DNA of 64,000 nucleotides from Bacteroidota bacterium. GTDB taxonomy: Bacteria; Bacteroidota; Bacteroidia; Chitinophagales; Chitinophagaceae. The translations under genes were made by a program, and so were the position numbers. The stretch covers positions 1 through 64,000 of the forward strand of contig JAFDYG010000115.1 in the NCBI GenBank assembly GCA_018267545.1. The letters run 5' to 3'. The notes under the pieces are model-generated. The model made no database searches and had not been told where the DNA came from. It saw nothing but the letters and a program-made list of their open reading frames with translations. This document shows, piece after piece, positions 53,384 to 61,617 of the stretch. Each line of letters opens with the position of its first letter. Position 1 is the stretch's first letter.

Positions 53384-53428
53384 CAAATATAGTAACTTCT
53401 TTCAAAAACTTACTAAATCTTTCGAAAG
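53384..53428 (-). promoter_or_regulatory. agaS promoter with DeoR-type repeats
   Basis: On the - strand TATATTTG (53391-53384) matches the -7 consensus exactly and would give a leader of about 10 nt. CTTTC at 53399-53403 and CTTTCGAAAG, a 10-bp palindrome at 53419-53428, are spaced 20 bp apart and overlap the core promoter, as expected for a repressor of the DeoR family. Confidence 0.5.
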
Positions 53429-53439
53429 CTTATTTTTAT

Positions 53440-53474
53440 TTTGTGTATAATCGATTATTACCTAGATATGTTTG
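53440..53474 (+). promoter_or_regulatory. deoR-family gene promoter
   Basis: TATGTTTG (53467-53474) matches the -7 consensus TAnnTTTG, and TTTG at 53440-53443 is a possible -33 element, with a spacer of 23 nt, slightly long. The predicted transcript starts near 53481, about 40 nt before the GTG start. Confidence 0.5.
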
Positions 53475-53521
53475 TTTTATAGTCGGATTTTAATTTCTTT
53501 TACATCCAATTCATTATTTCA

Positions 53522-54301
53522 GTGCCAAGAAAAATAAGAAATACCGTATCCAGGCGGAAGAAGATCCTGGAACGCATACAGGAGACGGGAGAAGTATTGA
53601 TCACCGGTCTTAGCAAAGAATTCGACGTGAGTGAGGTAACGATTCGCAATGACCTCGATTACCTGGAGCAGAAAAACCTGCTGATCCGGGCGAGGGGAGG
53701 GGCGATCCATTCGGATAGCCATGTGGGGATCGATCAGCGGCTGGCGGAGAAGAACAAGCTGCATACGCAGGAAAAGGCGGCTATCGGCAAGATGGCGGCT
53801 TCTCTTATCCGGGACGGGGAGACGGTGATCATCGACAGCGGCTCGACTACGGCGGAGATCGTCAAAAATCTGGGAAGCATCCGTCAGCTGAACGTGATCA
53901 CCAATGCGCTCAACATCGTCAATCAGCTGATGAACTATACGAATTTCAACGTTATTATACCGGGGGGGTATCTGCGGCAAAATTCCATGAGCCTGGTTGG
54001 GCCGCTGGCGGAGAATAATCTGCAGGGGTTCTATGTGGACAAGCTATTTCTGAGCACCGACGGTTTCGATACCGACCACGGCATCTACACCCCGAATATA
54101 GACGAGGCCCACCTGAATATTACGATGATCAATATCGCCAAGGACGTGATTCTGGTGACCGACAGCAGTAAGTTCAAGCGGAAGAGTCTGGCGCTGATCT
54201 GCACTATCGACAAGCTGAAGACGGTGATCACCGATCGCGGCATCCCGGCGGATGACAGGCATAAGCTGGAGGCTGCCGGCATACAGGTGATTATTGTATA
54301 G
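53522..54301 (+). CDS. DeoR/GlpR family transcriptional regulator (AgaR-like)
   Basis: Repressor of 259 residues. The start is GTG at 53522; no in-frame ATG gives a complete winged helix. The N-terminal HTH (about 8-60) contains LITGLSKEFDVSEVTIRNDL and the family tail NLLIRARGGAIH. The C-terminal DeoRC sugar-phosphate sensor has TVIIDSGSTTAEIVKNLG, LFLSTDGFDTDHGIYT and VILVTDSSKFKRKSLALI. It is divergent from the agaS operon (156 bp between starts) and probably responds to a phosphorylated intermediate such as tagatose-6-phosphate. It ends 2 bp from the convergent EamA gene. Confidence 0.93.
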   Translation: MPRKIRNTVSRRKKILERIQETGEVLITGLSKEFDVSEVTIRNDLDYLEQKNLLIRARGGAIHSDSHVGIDQRLAEKNKLHTQEKAAIGKMAASLIRDGETVIIDSGSTTAEIVKNLGSIRQLNVITNALNIVNQLMNYTNFNVIIPGGYLRQNSMSLVGPLAENNLQGFYVDKLFLSTDGFDTDHGIYTPNIDEAHLNITMINIAKDVILVTDSSKFKRKSLALICTIDKLKTVITDRGIPADDRHKLEAAGIQVIIV

Positions 54302-54303
54302 GC

Positions 54304-55167
54304 CTATTCACTCAATAAGTAAATGGCTGCAGCCGCCAGCACCAGCCCGACCAGCAGCACTGTGCCGGGCATTACGGCGTAAATCACCAGCGATAGAATG
54401 ATCGTAATGACCGGCGACAACCCCGTCAGCGGGACTACGATGATGGCATCCCCTTCCCGCAGCGCATATACAAGCGTCAGCGCGCCCACCGAATTCAAGA
54501 TATGTACGATGGCGGCGAGCCAGGGACCCTTAAATCCCCAGTTGATGGGCTGTGTGCGGTCTGTCATGGCGATTGCCACGGGTGTAAGAAGCAATGCACT
54601 GATGCACATATACATGAAAATGCTTTCCGCTTTCATGGTCTTGTTGCTGAACTTCATGACATAGGCCTGCAAGCCCCACATCACGAATACCAATATGGTC
54701 AGCAGCAGCCATCCATGGCCTCCCCCTTGTCCGGAGAAATTCGGATTGGCGAGGAAGACGGCAGCCGCCAGCGCCAGACCGATGCCTATCCAGCTCCTCC
54801 GGCTGGCTCTTTCTTTTAGCAGGAGCACGGAGAGGAGAATGGTCAGGACGGGAAAGAGAGAGATTAGCGGAAAAACGATATACGCAGGTCCCTGGCGGAG
54901 CGCTTCGAACAAAATCAGCTGTCCCCCAGCTCCTAGCAAACCGACAGACATGCCGAGTCCGATGGAGCGGCGGTCTGTTTCCGGCTTCCAGCCGATGACG
55001 CTGAGGGCGACAAGGCTGCACGGCACCATGGTCAGACTCCAGACGACGTATCCCAGCGTAGCTGGAAATCCTGATTTTTCAGGGATCTCGATAAACGCTC
55101 CCCATATTCCCCAGAAGATAGTCGTTATCATAGCGTACAGCAGCCAGCGTTTCGGTTTTTTATTCAT
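54304..55167 (-). CDS. EamA/DMT family transporter
   Basis: Inner-membrane permease of 287 residues with about ten transmembrane helices in two EamA repeats; the first ends near residue 140 (LAAAVFLANPNFSG) and the second at the C terminus (GLVLAAAAIYLLSE). Residues of the family such as FWGIWGAFIEIPEKSG and FPLISLFPVLTILLSVLLLK are visible. The position between the DeoR gene and the third SusCD pair, with CTTTC repeats in its promoter region, suggests uptake or exchange of the sugar handled by the operon. The substrate is not known. Confidence 0.85.
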   Translation of the reverse strand: MNKKPKRWLLYAMITTIFWGIWGAFIEIPEKSGFPATLGYVVWSLTMVPCSLVALSVIGWKPETDRRSIGLGMSVGLLGAGGQLILFEALRQGPAYIVFPLISLFPVLTILLSVLLLKERASRRSWIGIGLALAAAVFLANPNFSGQGGGHGWLLLTILVFVMWGLQAYVMKFSNKTMKAESIFMYMCISALLLTPVAIAMTDRTQPINWGFKGPWLAAIVHILNSVGALTLVYALREGDAIIVVPLTGLSPVITIILSLVIYAVMPGTVLLVGLVLAAAAIYLLSE

Positions 55168-55204
55168 GAGCGTTTTGCCGCCTTTTAGGGGACGACCTAA
55201 AAAT

Positions 55205-55270
55205 AGTTCTTTATTTTCTTTTTTATCATTTTATCTTTCGATGTCTTAATATAGTGAATAAAGAACTTTC
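55205..55270. promoter_or_regulatory. Inverted repeat and CTTTC sites near eamA promoter
   Basis: AGTTCTTTATT (55205-55215) and AATAAAGAACT (55257-55267) form a perfect 11-bp inverted repeat separated by 41 nt. Two CTTTC elements (55235-55239 and 55266-55270) lie 31 bp apart, about three helical turns. The left arm lies close to a possible eamA -7 element on the - strand (TATTTTTA). This is a candidate looping or DeoR-type operator. Confidence 0.4.
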
Positions 55271-55287
55271 AAATACTTTTCGCATTG

Positions 55288-55362
55288 CCTCCGTAGGGGT
55301 CTTCCGCGGTTGCGGCCGGCGGAGCCGCGGAGAGCTGTTCTTTCGTGAACGGCTCTTTTTTT
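55288..55362 (+). ncRNA. Candidate small RNA or attenuator leader
   Basis: A -7-like TACTTTTC (55274-55281, one mismatch to TAnnTTTG) precedes a GC-rich stretch that can fold (TCCGCGG 55303-55309 with CCGCGGA 55325-55331) and ends at an intrinsic terminator. That gives a transcript of about 75 nt with no ORF. No -33 TTTG was found at the right distance. Confidence 0.3.
55331..55362 (+). terminator. Intrinsic terminator without an upstream + strand gene
   Basis: AGAGCTGTTC (55331-55340) pairs with GAACGGCTCT (55347-55356), a 10-bp stem with one G-T pair and loop TTTCGT, followed by six or seven Ts. The nearest + strand gene upstream ends at 54301, so it probably ends a short RNA or an early transcript toward susC. 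Confidence 0.75.
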
Positions 55363-55391
55363 GCTTGAAAATATTAAAAAGCAATAAAAAA

Positions 55392-55417
55392 GAAAGGTTT
55401 TGAAATAAAATAGAAAG
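55392..55417. promoter_or_regulatory. GAAAG direct repeats upstream of susC promoter
   Basis: GAAAG occurs at 55392-55396 and 55413-55417, 21 bp or two helical turns apart, just upstream of the susC -33 element. A third copy lies at 55467-55471 beyond the start site. These are the complement of the CTTTC elements at the agaS promoter and may bind the same DeoR-family protein. Confidence 0.35.
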
Positions 55418-55421
55418 ATTT

Positions 55422-55453
55422 TTTGTTTCGAAAAGTAATAATAGATATATTTG
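55422..55453 (+). promoter_or_regulatory. susC promoter, PUL 3
   Basis: TTTG at 55422-55425 and TATATTTG at 55446-55453, separated by 20 nt, match the Bacteroidota -33/-7 promoter closely. Transcription should start near 55460, giving a leader of about 105 nt. Confidence 0.65.
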
Positions 55454-55564
55454 AACAGAAGGAATCGAAAGTAATAAAAAACTAACCGCCCGCTGGAGTC
55501 ACCGAATCCTTCTAACTCTTATCCAAGCCGCCACGTGATTTCCTAACCAAAACAATTTAAGACC

Positions 55565-58500
55565 ATGCAATCAACTGCAAGTTTTCGGGCTCATTCAAGC
55601 GGTAAGCCCGGGCTCTTTCCTCTCTTTCTAAAAACATCCTTCGCAATGCTGCTGTTGCTCCTGGGACTTCTGGCAAACGCAGAAGGATTTTATCCCGGAG
55701 CCGGTCCCATCACCGGTAAAGTCACCAACTCCCAGGGAGAGCCGCTGGTGGGAATCAGCGTTATGATAAAAGGCAGCTCCATCGGCGTGACTACGGACAG
55801 TCGCGGGAACTATTCCATCAACGCTCCTTCGAACGCTGTCCTGATATTTTCTTATGTCGGATATACTTCGCGCGAAGTGGGAGTGGGCGGAAAGCTGACG
55901 ATCGATGTCTCGCTCGAGGAAAGTAATTCTTCTCTCAACCAGGTCGTGGTCGTAGGTTACGGCACATTGAAAAGAAAGGACCTCACGGGTTCCGTAGGTT
56001 CGGTGTCCGAAAAGGATATCAGCGATCTGTCGATAACTCGCGTCGACCAGGCGCTTTCGGGTAAGGTAGCCGGTGTTCAGGTCAAGACCGTATCCGGTCA
56101 GCCCGGCGCGGCTCCGCAGATCAGAGTCAGAGGTATCGGAAGTATTTCGGCCGGCATAGATCCCCTCTACGTCGTAGACGGTTTCCCCACGGACAATATA
56201 CAAACGCTCAGCCCCAACGATATCGAAAGCATCGATATCCTCAAAGACGCATCCGCTACGGCTATCTATGGCTCCCGCGGAGCCAACGGCGTCGTGATCA
56301 TCAATACCAAACGCGGCACCTCGAAGACCAGCATCATCAATTTCGAAACCAGCTATGGTTTGCAGTCGGTCTCCCGGATCCCCAAAACCATGAACGCCAA
56401 ACAGCTGGCCCAATACGCATTGGACGGCCTCCGAAATGCGAATGTCGACGCCGGCTCCAGCGTAGCCGGAGACCCGACCACCTGGGATTCACCGGTACAG
56501 CCGGTAGTGCTGAACATCCTCAACGGGACCGATAAAACGGATAACGTGATGACCAAACAGCTGCTGCGTACCGCGCCGATCTCACAATACTCCCTATCCG
56601 CCTACGGAGGCAACGAAAAGGTCAGGTATGGCGTGAGCGGCGAATACCTCACCCAGGACGGTATCGTTCTCGGGAGCGATTTCAAGCGCTATTCGATGAG
56701 GGCCAATATCGACGCGAAGCTAAACAACAAGCTCTCGGTAAAGATCAATCTCAACCCGTCTTATAACATCTCCAATATCATGTCCGAGAGCTCTCCGACA
56801 GACTATAATTATTATATTTCGGCAAGCCCGATCAATAGAGCGCAGCTGTGGCCGGCCTATCTTCCCGCGCGTACCGCTACGGGCGACTATTTTCAATATT
56901 CTTCCGACGTTGCATCGCCGGGCTGGAATCCCCTGGCCTGGGTACAGAACGTGACGAACAATAGGAAGGTCATGCGGGTGCTGGGAAACGTCAGCGCCGA
57001 ATATAAGGTCACCAACGACCTGGCATTGAATGTGCTGCTCGGAGCGACGCTGCAGAATGTGCGTTCCATGCAGTTCGTGCCCTCCCTTCCGGGACTCGCG
57101 GAAAACGGTGATTTCGTACCGAACGTAGCATCGGGTTTAGATAGTACTGCAGCGGACGTAAATTGGCTGACGGAATATACCGCCAATTATCGCAAAACCA
57201 TTTCGAAACATAGCTTTTCAGGCCTGGCTGGTTTTACCGTCCAAAAAGACCACCTGGAGTCCAATTATCTGACGAGCAACCGCTATCCGAATAACCTGGT
57301 CCCCACACTAAGCGCGGTGGCGGGCGTTCTTACCGGCGGCTCTGCCAACATCTCGGAATGGTCGCTTTTATCCTACCTCCTGCGGTTCAATTATAACTAT
57401 GACGGTAAATACTATATCACCGCTTCTGCCCGTACGGACGGCTCTTCCCGCTTCGGGTCGAAGAATAAGTACGGCTGGTTCCCATCCGTTGCGCTGGCCT
57501 GGAGAATCTCGGATGAAAAATTCCTGAAGGACGTGTCTTTCCTGAGCGAGCTGAAGCTGAGAGCCAGCTACGGCCAAACGGGGAACAACAATATCGGGAA
57601 CTATCAGCAATATGCAACCATCAATTACAACCGGTATGTATTGAACAATACCACTGCTACGGGCTTTTCTCCCGCGCTGCTGGCCAATCCATTGCTCACC
57701 TGGGAGAAGCAAAAAGCGGTGAATGCCGGTATCGATGCGAGCTTCTTCGATAGAAGGCTGTCCGTCACAGCGGACTATTTCAAGTCGAAAAATACCGACC
57801 TGTTATTGAACGTCAATATTCCCTCGATCACCGGTTTCTATAATACCCTGAAAAACATCGGCGAGGTGCAGAACAGCGGTTTCGAGCTGACCCTGACGAC
57901 GGTGAATGTCCGGGGCAAAAATTTCAATTGGACCACAGCGCTCAATTTCTCCACGTATCGTAACAAGGTGAACAAGCTCGGCCCCGGAGGAGACCCTATC
58001 TACTCGGGCTCCAACATCACGATGGTAGGTCAGCCGATCGGTATGTTCTATGGGTTCAAGACAAACGGCATCTACCTGAACCAGGCAGACGTCGACAAGA
58101 GCCCAATCTTTGGCGGCGGAACCTCCGTCCGCTCCCGTCCCGGGGACGTAAAATATGTCGACGTAAACGGCGACGGCGTCATCGATAATAAAGACCAGAC
58201 GATCATGGGCAATCCTTATCCCAAGTTCAACTATGGCATGACCAACAACCTTTCCTACCAGCAGCTTTCGCTGTCCTTTACCCTCCAGGGTACCTATGGC
58301 GGCCAGGTGCTGAACATGGCGGCTATCGGCCAGGAGAATACAAGGGGTAACCGCGTCGCGCAGCTGGCTTCGCAGATCAACTACTGGAAATCGCCCACCG
58401 ATGTAGGCGATGGCAATACACCCAGACCCAACAATTCCGTGAAAGGGAATAACCGGGCGGTGAGCCAGCGTTATCTCGACAGAGGCTCTTTTATGCGGGT

Positions 58501-58729
58501 GAATAATATTACCCTGGCTTATCAGCTCAACGAAAGGGCCTTCTCGAGGATTGGTCTCAAATCGGCCCGCATCTTCGTGAACGCCACGAATGCGATCACC
58601 ATCAGCAAGAATACCGTTTCCTTCAACCCCGACGTAAGCAATAGCGGAAGCCCGCTGACGCCGGGAGTGGACTTCAACGACTATCCGCTGCCAAAGACTT
58701 TTGTGGGAGGAATAAGCATTGGTTTTTAA
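55565..58729 (+). CDS. SusC/RagA TonB-dependent receptor, PUL 3
   Basis: Outer-membrane importer of 1054 residues. A longer N terminus (about 45 residues) carries a hydrophobic signal segment ending near LANAEG. The CarboxypepD_reg-like domain (about 50-125) is followed by a plug with NQVVVVGYGTLKRKDLTGSV, VSGQPGAAPQIRVRGIGSI and DPLYVVDGFPTDNI. The barrel ends KTFVGGISIGF. No STN domain is present. Promoter elements lie about 110 bp upstream. SusD follows after 27 bp. Confidence 0.97.
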   Translation: MQSTASFRAHSSGKPGLFPLFLKTSFAMLLLLLGLLANAEGFYPGAGPITGKVTNSQGEPLVGISVMIKGSSIGVTTDSRGNYSINAPSNAVLIFSYVGYTSREVGVGGKLTIDVSLEESNSSLNQVVVVGYGTLKRKDLTGSVGSVSEKDISDLSITRVDQALSGKVAGVQVKTVSGQPGAAPQIRVRGIGSISAGIDPLYVVDGFPTDNIQTLSPNDIESIDILKDASATAIYGSRGANGVVIINTKRGTSKTSIINFETSYGLQSVSRIPKTMNAKQLAQYALDGLRNANVDAGSSVAGDPTTWDSPVQPVVLNILNGTDKTDNVMTKQLLRTAPISQYSLSAYGGNEKVRYGVSGEYLTQDGIVLGSDFKRYSMRANIDAKLNNKLSVKINLNPSYNISNIMSESSPTDYNYYISASPINRAQLWPAYLPARTATGDYFQYSSDVASPGWNPLAWVQNVTNNRKVMRVLGNVSAEYKVTNDLALNVLLGATLQNVRSMQFVPSLPGLAENGDFVPNVASGLDSTAADVNWLTEYTANYRKTISKHSFSGLAGFTVQKDHLESNYLTSNRYPNNLVPTLSAVAGVLTGGSANISEWSLLSYLLRFNYNYDGKYYITASARTDGSSRFGSKNKYGWFPSVALAWRISDEKFLKDVSFLSELKLRASYGQTGNNNIGNYQQYATINYNRYVLNNTTATGFSPALLANPLLTWEKQKAVNAGIDASFFDRRLSVTADYFKSKNTDLLLNVNIPSITGFYNTLKNIGEVQNSGFELTLTTVNVRGKNFNWTTALNFSTYRNKVNKLGPGGDPIYSGSNITMVGQPIGMFYGFKTNGIYLNQADVDKSPIFGGGTSVRSRPGDVKYVDVNGDGVIDNKDQTIMGNPYPKFNYGMTNNLSYQQLSLSFTLQGTYGGQVLNMAAIGQENTRGNRVAQLASQINYWKSPTDVGDGNTPRPNNSVKGNNRAVSQRYLDRGSFMRVNNITLAYQLNERAFSRIGLKSARIFVNATNAITISKNTVSFNPDVSNSGSPLTPGVDFNDYPLPKTFVGGISIGF

Positions 58730-58756
58730 TCTAACCGTTTATCAAAGCGATCTACA

Positions 58757-60190
58757 ATGAAAAAAATAGTTTATATAGCTGCGCTAATAGCGATAACAGG
58801 ACTATCCTGCAGCAAAAAATTTATCGAGCTCACGCCCATTTCGTCGGTAAGCACCGAATCGTTATACAAAACCGACAAAGATTTCAGCGATGCCCTCACC
58901 GGCGCATACAGCCTGCTCCGGGATCAATACCAGTCGTTCTGGCAGTTTGACCTTCCCAGCGACGACGCCCGTCACCAATGGCCGTCGGAAGACATCCTCC
59001 TTCGATTGGATAATTATACCTATCAGAACAACGAGGACTTTTTCTATAGCACCTGGGGAAACTATTATGGGGTGATTTTTCGGGTCAATACCATTCTCGA
59101 CAAGATCGCAAAGGCCGATGCAGCCGTCATTACCAATAAGAACCGGTACATCGGGGAGGCCAAATTCCTCCGGGCCCTATGCTACTTCGACCTGGTGCGC
59201 ATTTTTGGGGACGTGCCAAAAGTGACCACCGCGATCTCCGACGCAGAGGCCCTGAAGACCCCGAGGGAGAAGGTGGAGACTATTTATACTGACGTCATCC
59301 TCAAGGACCTCCAGGATGCGGCCGGTGCGCTGCCTCCCAAGTATACCGGTGCAGACCTCGGAAGAGCGACCGCCGGCGCTGCGACGGCCCTGCTCGGCAA
59401 GGCCTATCTTACCAAGAAAGATTTTCCCAATGCGGAGACCACCTTGAAAAAGGTGACTACGATGGGCTATTCGCTTCTGCCCAATTATGCCGACCTATGG
59501 GATTATTCGAAGGATGAGCATCACAGCGAGTACATCTTCGATATCGAATACGAGACGGGGATTCAGCAGGGCAGCGTATATACCAATATGTTCTTCCCCC
59601 GTTTCACGCCCGCGGCAGACTTTTACCAGGTGTACGGCGGCACGGGAGATTCATACAATCCCTCCAATGGACTTTTCACTATTTTCGAATCGGGCGACAA
59701 GAGGGCGGCAATAACGGCCTCCAATGGTTTTACCGACAAGAACGGCGTATTCCAGTCGCTGAACGGCAGCGCGGGGGCAAAAACGATGACGCTGAAGTAC
59801 ATTACTCCCGTCAGTATCAGCGGCGACAGCAAAGCGAACTGGAAGGTCATCCGGTATGGCGACGTACTGCTCATGCTGGCCGAGGCGCTAAACGAAAACA
59901 ACAAGACCAGTGAGGCGATAACGTATCTGAACATGATCAGGACCAGGGCGGGCGTATCCGTTTACACCACGATGACCCAGGCATCCTTTCGGACTTCGAT
60001 CTACCTGGAACGCCGCCGCGAGCTGTCCTTTGAAGGACAACGCTGGTTCGACCTGGTGCGGACGGGCCTGGCCTTCTCCACGCTTCAATCGCTGGGGATG
60101 AAAGACTACATGGTATTATTTCCCGTACCCCTCGCACAGATCCAGATCGTCAACAATAAGTCGATTTTTGCACAGAATCCTGGCTGGTAA
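58757..60190 (+). CDS. SusD/RagB lipoprotein, PUL 3
   Basis: Glycan-binding lipoprotein of 477 residues. The lipobox is GLSC (about 15-18), followed by SKKFIELTPISSVSTESLYK. Helices include AKFLRALCYFDLVRIFGDVP, and the end has LSFEGQRWFDLVRTGLA and SIFAQNPGW, the classic SusD terminus. It is shorter than the other two SusD proteins here and so may bind a smaller ligand. It is followed after 13 bp by the first of three related TIM-barrel-like proteins. Confidence 0.96.
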   Translation: MKKIVYIAALIAITGLSCSKKFIELTPISSVSTESLYKTDKDFSDALTGAYSLLRDQYQSFWQFDLPSDDARHQWPSEDILLRLDNYTYQNNEDFFYSTWGNYYGVIFRVNTILDKIAKADAAVITNKNRYIGEAKFLRALCYFDLVRIFGDVPKVTTAISDAEALKTPREKVETIYTDVILKDLQDAAGALPPKYTGADLGRATAGAATALLGKAYLTKKDFPNAETTLKKVTTMGYSLLPNYADLWDYSKDEHHSEYIFDIEYETGIQQGSVYTNMFFPRFTPAADFYQVYGGTGDSYNPSNGLFTIFESGDKRAAITASNGFTDKNGVFQSLNGSAGAKTMTLKYITPVSISGDSKANWKVIRYGDVLLMLAEALNENNKTSEAITYLNMIRTRAGVSVYTTMTQASFRTSIYLERRRELSFEGQRWFDLVRTGLAFSTLQSLGMKDYMVLFPVPLAQIQIVNNKSIFAQNPGW

Positions 60191-60203
60191 TAAAACGAAA
60201 GCG

Positions 60204-61607
60204 ATGAATAATTCCGAGACGATGATGGTCGGTGTACAGGCGGGGGCCGTATCCTTTGTGGACGAAGGGGTAGAGAAGGTGCTGGATATCTTTCAGCAAA
60301 AAGCGGCGGCCAACACCGTCGTGCTCACTACATTCACGCATGGCCGGGGACTCGCGGGACGACAGATGCCGGGAGTGAAGTTCCCGGACCATGGGTCGAT
60401 GGAATCGGACGAGGCAAATTTCTACGGAGGCAACTACGCCACCCCTCACCCGGAATACTACAAGGATACGATCATCAAAGTCCCCCATGCCCCCGACCTT
60501 GGCAAGTTTGACGTTTTGGAAGCGCTGGCAGGTCCGGCGAAAAAACGGAACATGAAGGTCATCTGCGGCTTCGAAGATCAGTGGCGCACGGAGGTTCCCG
60601 GTGTTTCGGAATGCCTGGAGGTGGACCTGATGGGAAGAAGGGCCAATACCCTCTGCCTTTTCAACCCTAACGTACGCGCCTTCTGGCGGGCGTTGGTGAC
60701 CGATACGGTCCGGTCCTACGACGTGGATGGAATCATGCTTTTCAACGAGAGGAACGGCCCCTTGCTGAATGCGCTTGGTGCAAGTCATTTCCAGGCGATA
60801 GAGCCGGGAAAAGTAACCTGTTTTTGCGAGTTTCATGTGGCCGAGGCTAAAAGACTCGGGATCGACGTGGCCCGCGCAAAGGAAGGATATAGTAAGTTGG
60901 CGGTCTATATCCGGGCGTCGCTCAAGGGACAGCGGCCATCCGACGGCTATTACGTCGGGTTCGAGCGGCTGTTGCTCGAATATCCCGAGATCGTTGCCTG
61001 GGACCGGCTGTTCGACAAGGGGAAGCACGAGGTGCTGAACGAGGTATATGCGGCCGCCAAGGCCGTCAGGAAAGAGACACAGGTAGGATTTCATATCGAG
61101 CACGTCAATTCGTTCAACCCTTTTTTCCGCGCTACCCGTGACTATGCCGAGCTGGCGGTAAAGGCCGATTTTCTCAAGATCGTCGTCTACAACAATTGCG
61201 GCGGCGAACGGTATGCCAATTTTATCCGTAACATCGGGTCCACCTTATTCAGGGATGTACCGCTGGAGGAGCTGATGCGGATGAATAACCGCCTGTTGAA
61301 TTATTCCAATGAAGCCGCGCTGGACCAGCTGGCGACCGCGGGTCTTTCGTCCGATTATGTATTCCGTGAAATGCAAAGGGCCAAAGCGGGCGTAGAAGGA
61401 AAGTGCGGGGTAGTGGCGGGCATCGACGTAAACATCCCGACGTCGGAAGGCAGCCGGAAGGCGTCTCCCGAAGATACCTATGCGGCTACGCTGGCGGCAT
61501 TGAAGGCCGGCTCGGACGGTATCGTCCTTTCCCGCAAATATTCGGAGATGATGCTGGGTAATATAGAAGGCGCAGGACGCGCGTTACGTGAGACGATAAA
61601 AAAATAA
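60204..61607 (+). CDS. Unrecognised TIM-barrel-like protein, cytosolic paralog A
   Basis: Protein of 467 residues with no signal; the start at 60204 (MNNSETMMVG) is preferred because the upstream ORF extension runs through the SusD stop. It belongs to the same family as the next two genes. Shared motifs are GVQAGAVSFVDEGVEKVLDI near the N terminus, GGNYATPHPEYY, VDGIMLFNERNGP (about 178-190), VTCFCEFHV, FHIEHVNSFNPFFRATRDY and DGIVLSRKYSEMMLGNIEGA at the end. The repeating strand-helix pattern and Glu/Asp-bearing strand ends suggest a TIM-barrel glycosidase or isomerase. I cannot name the family. Paralogs B and C have Tat signals; this one would stay in the cytoplasm. Confidence 0.7.
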   Translation: MNNSETMMVGVQAGAVSFVDEGVEKVLDIFQQKAAANTVVLTTFTHGRGLAGRQMPGVKFPDHGSMESDEANFYGGNYATPHPEYYKDTIIKVPHAPDLGKFDVLEALAGPAKKRNMKVICGFEDQWRTEVPGVSECLEVDLMGRRANTLCLFNPNVRAFWRALVTDTVRSYDVDGIMLFNERNGPLLNALGASHFQAIEPGKVTCFCEFHVAEAKRLGIDVARAKEGYSKLAVYIRASLKGQRPSDGYYVGFERLLLEYPEIVAWDRLFDKGKHEVLNEVYAAAKAVRKETQVGFHIEHVNSFNPFFRATRDYAELAVKADFLKIVVYNNCGGERYANFIRNIGSTLFRDVPLEELMRMNNRLLNYSNEAALDQLATAGLSSDYVFREMQRAKAGVEGKCGVVAGIDVNIPTSEGSRKASPEDTYAATLAALKAGSDGIVLSRKYSEMMLGNIEGAGRALRETIKK

Positions 61608-61617
61608 AAAATACCAA

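Larger units (their letters stand above)
55168..55564. other. 397-bp regulatory spacer before PUL 3
   Basis: No protein gene is seen in this spacer between eamA (-) and susC (+). It holds an 11-bp inverted repeat, several CTTTC/GAAAG elements, a GC-rich structured stretch ending in a terminator, and the susC promoter. The last 70 bp are probably the susC leader. Confidence 0.7.
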
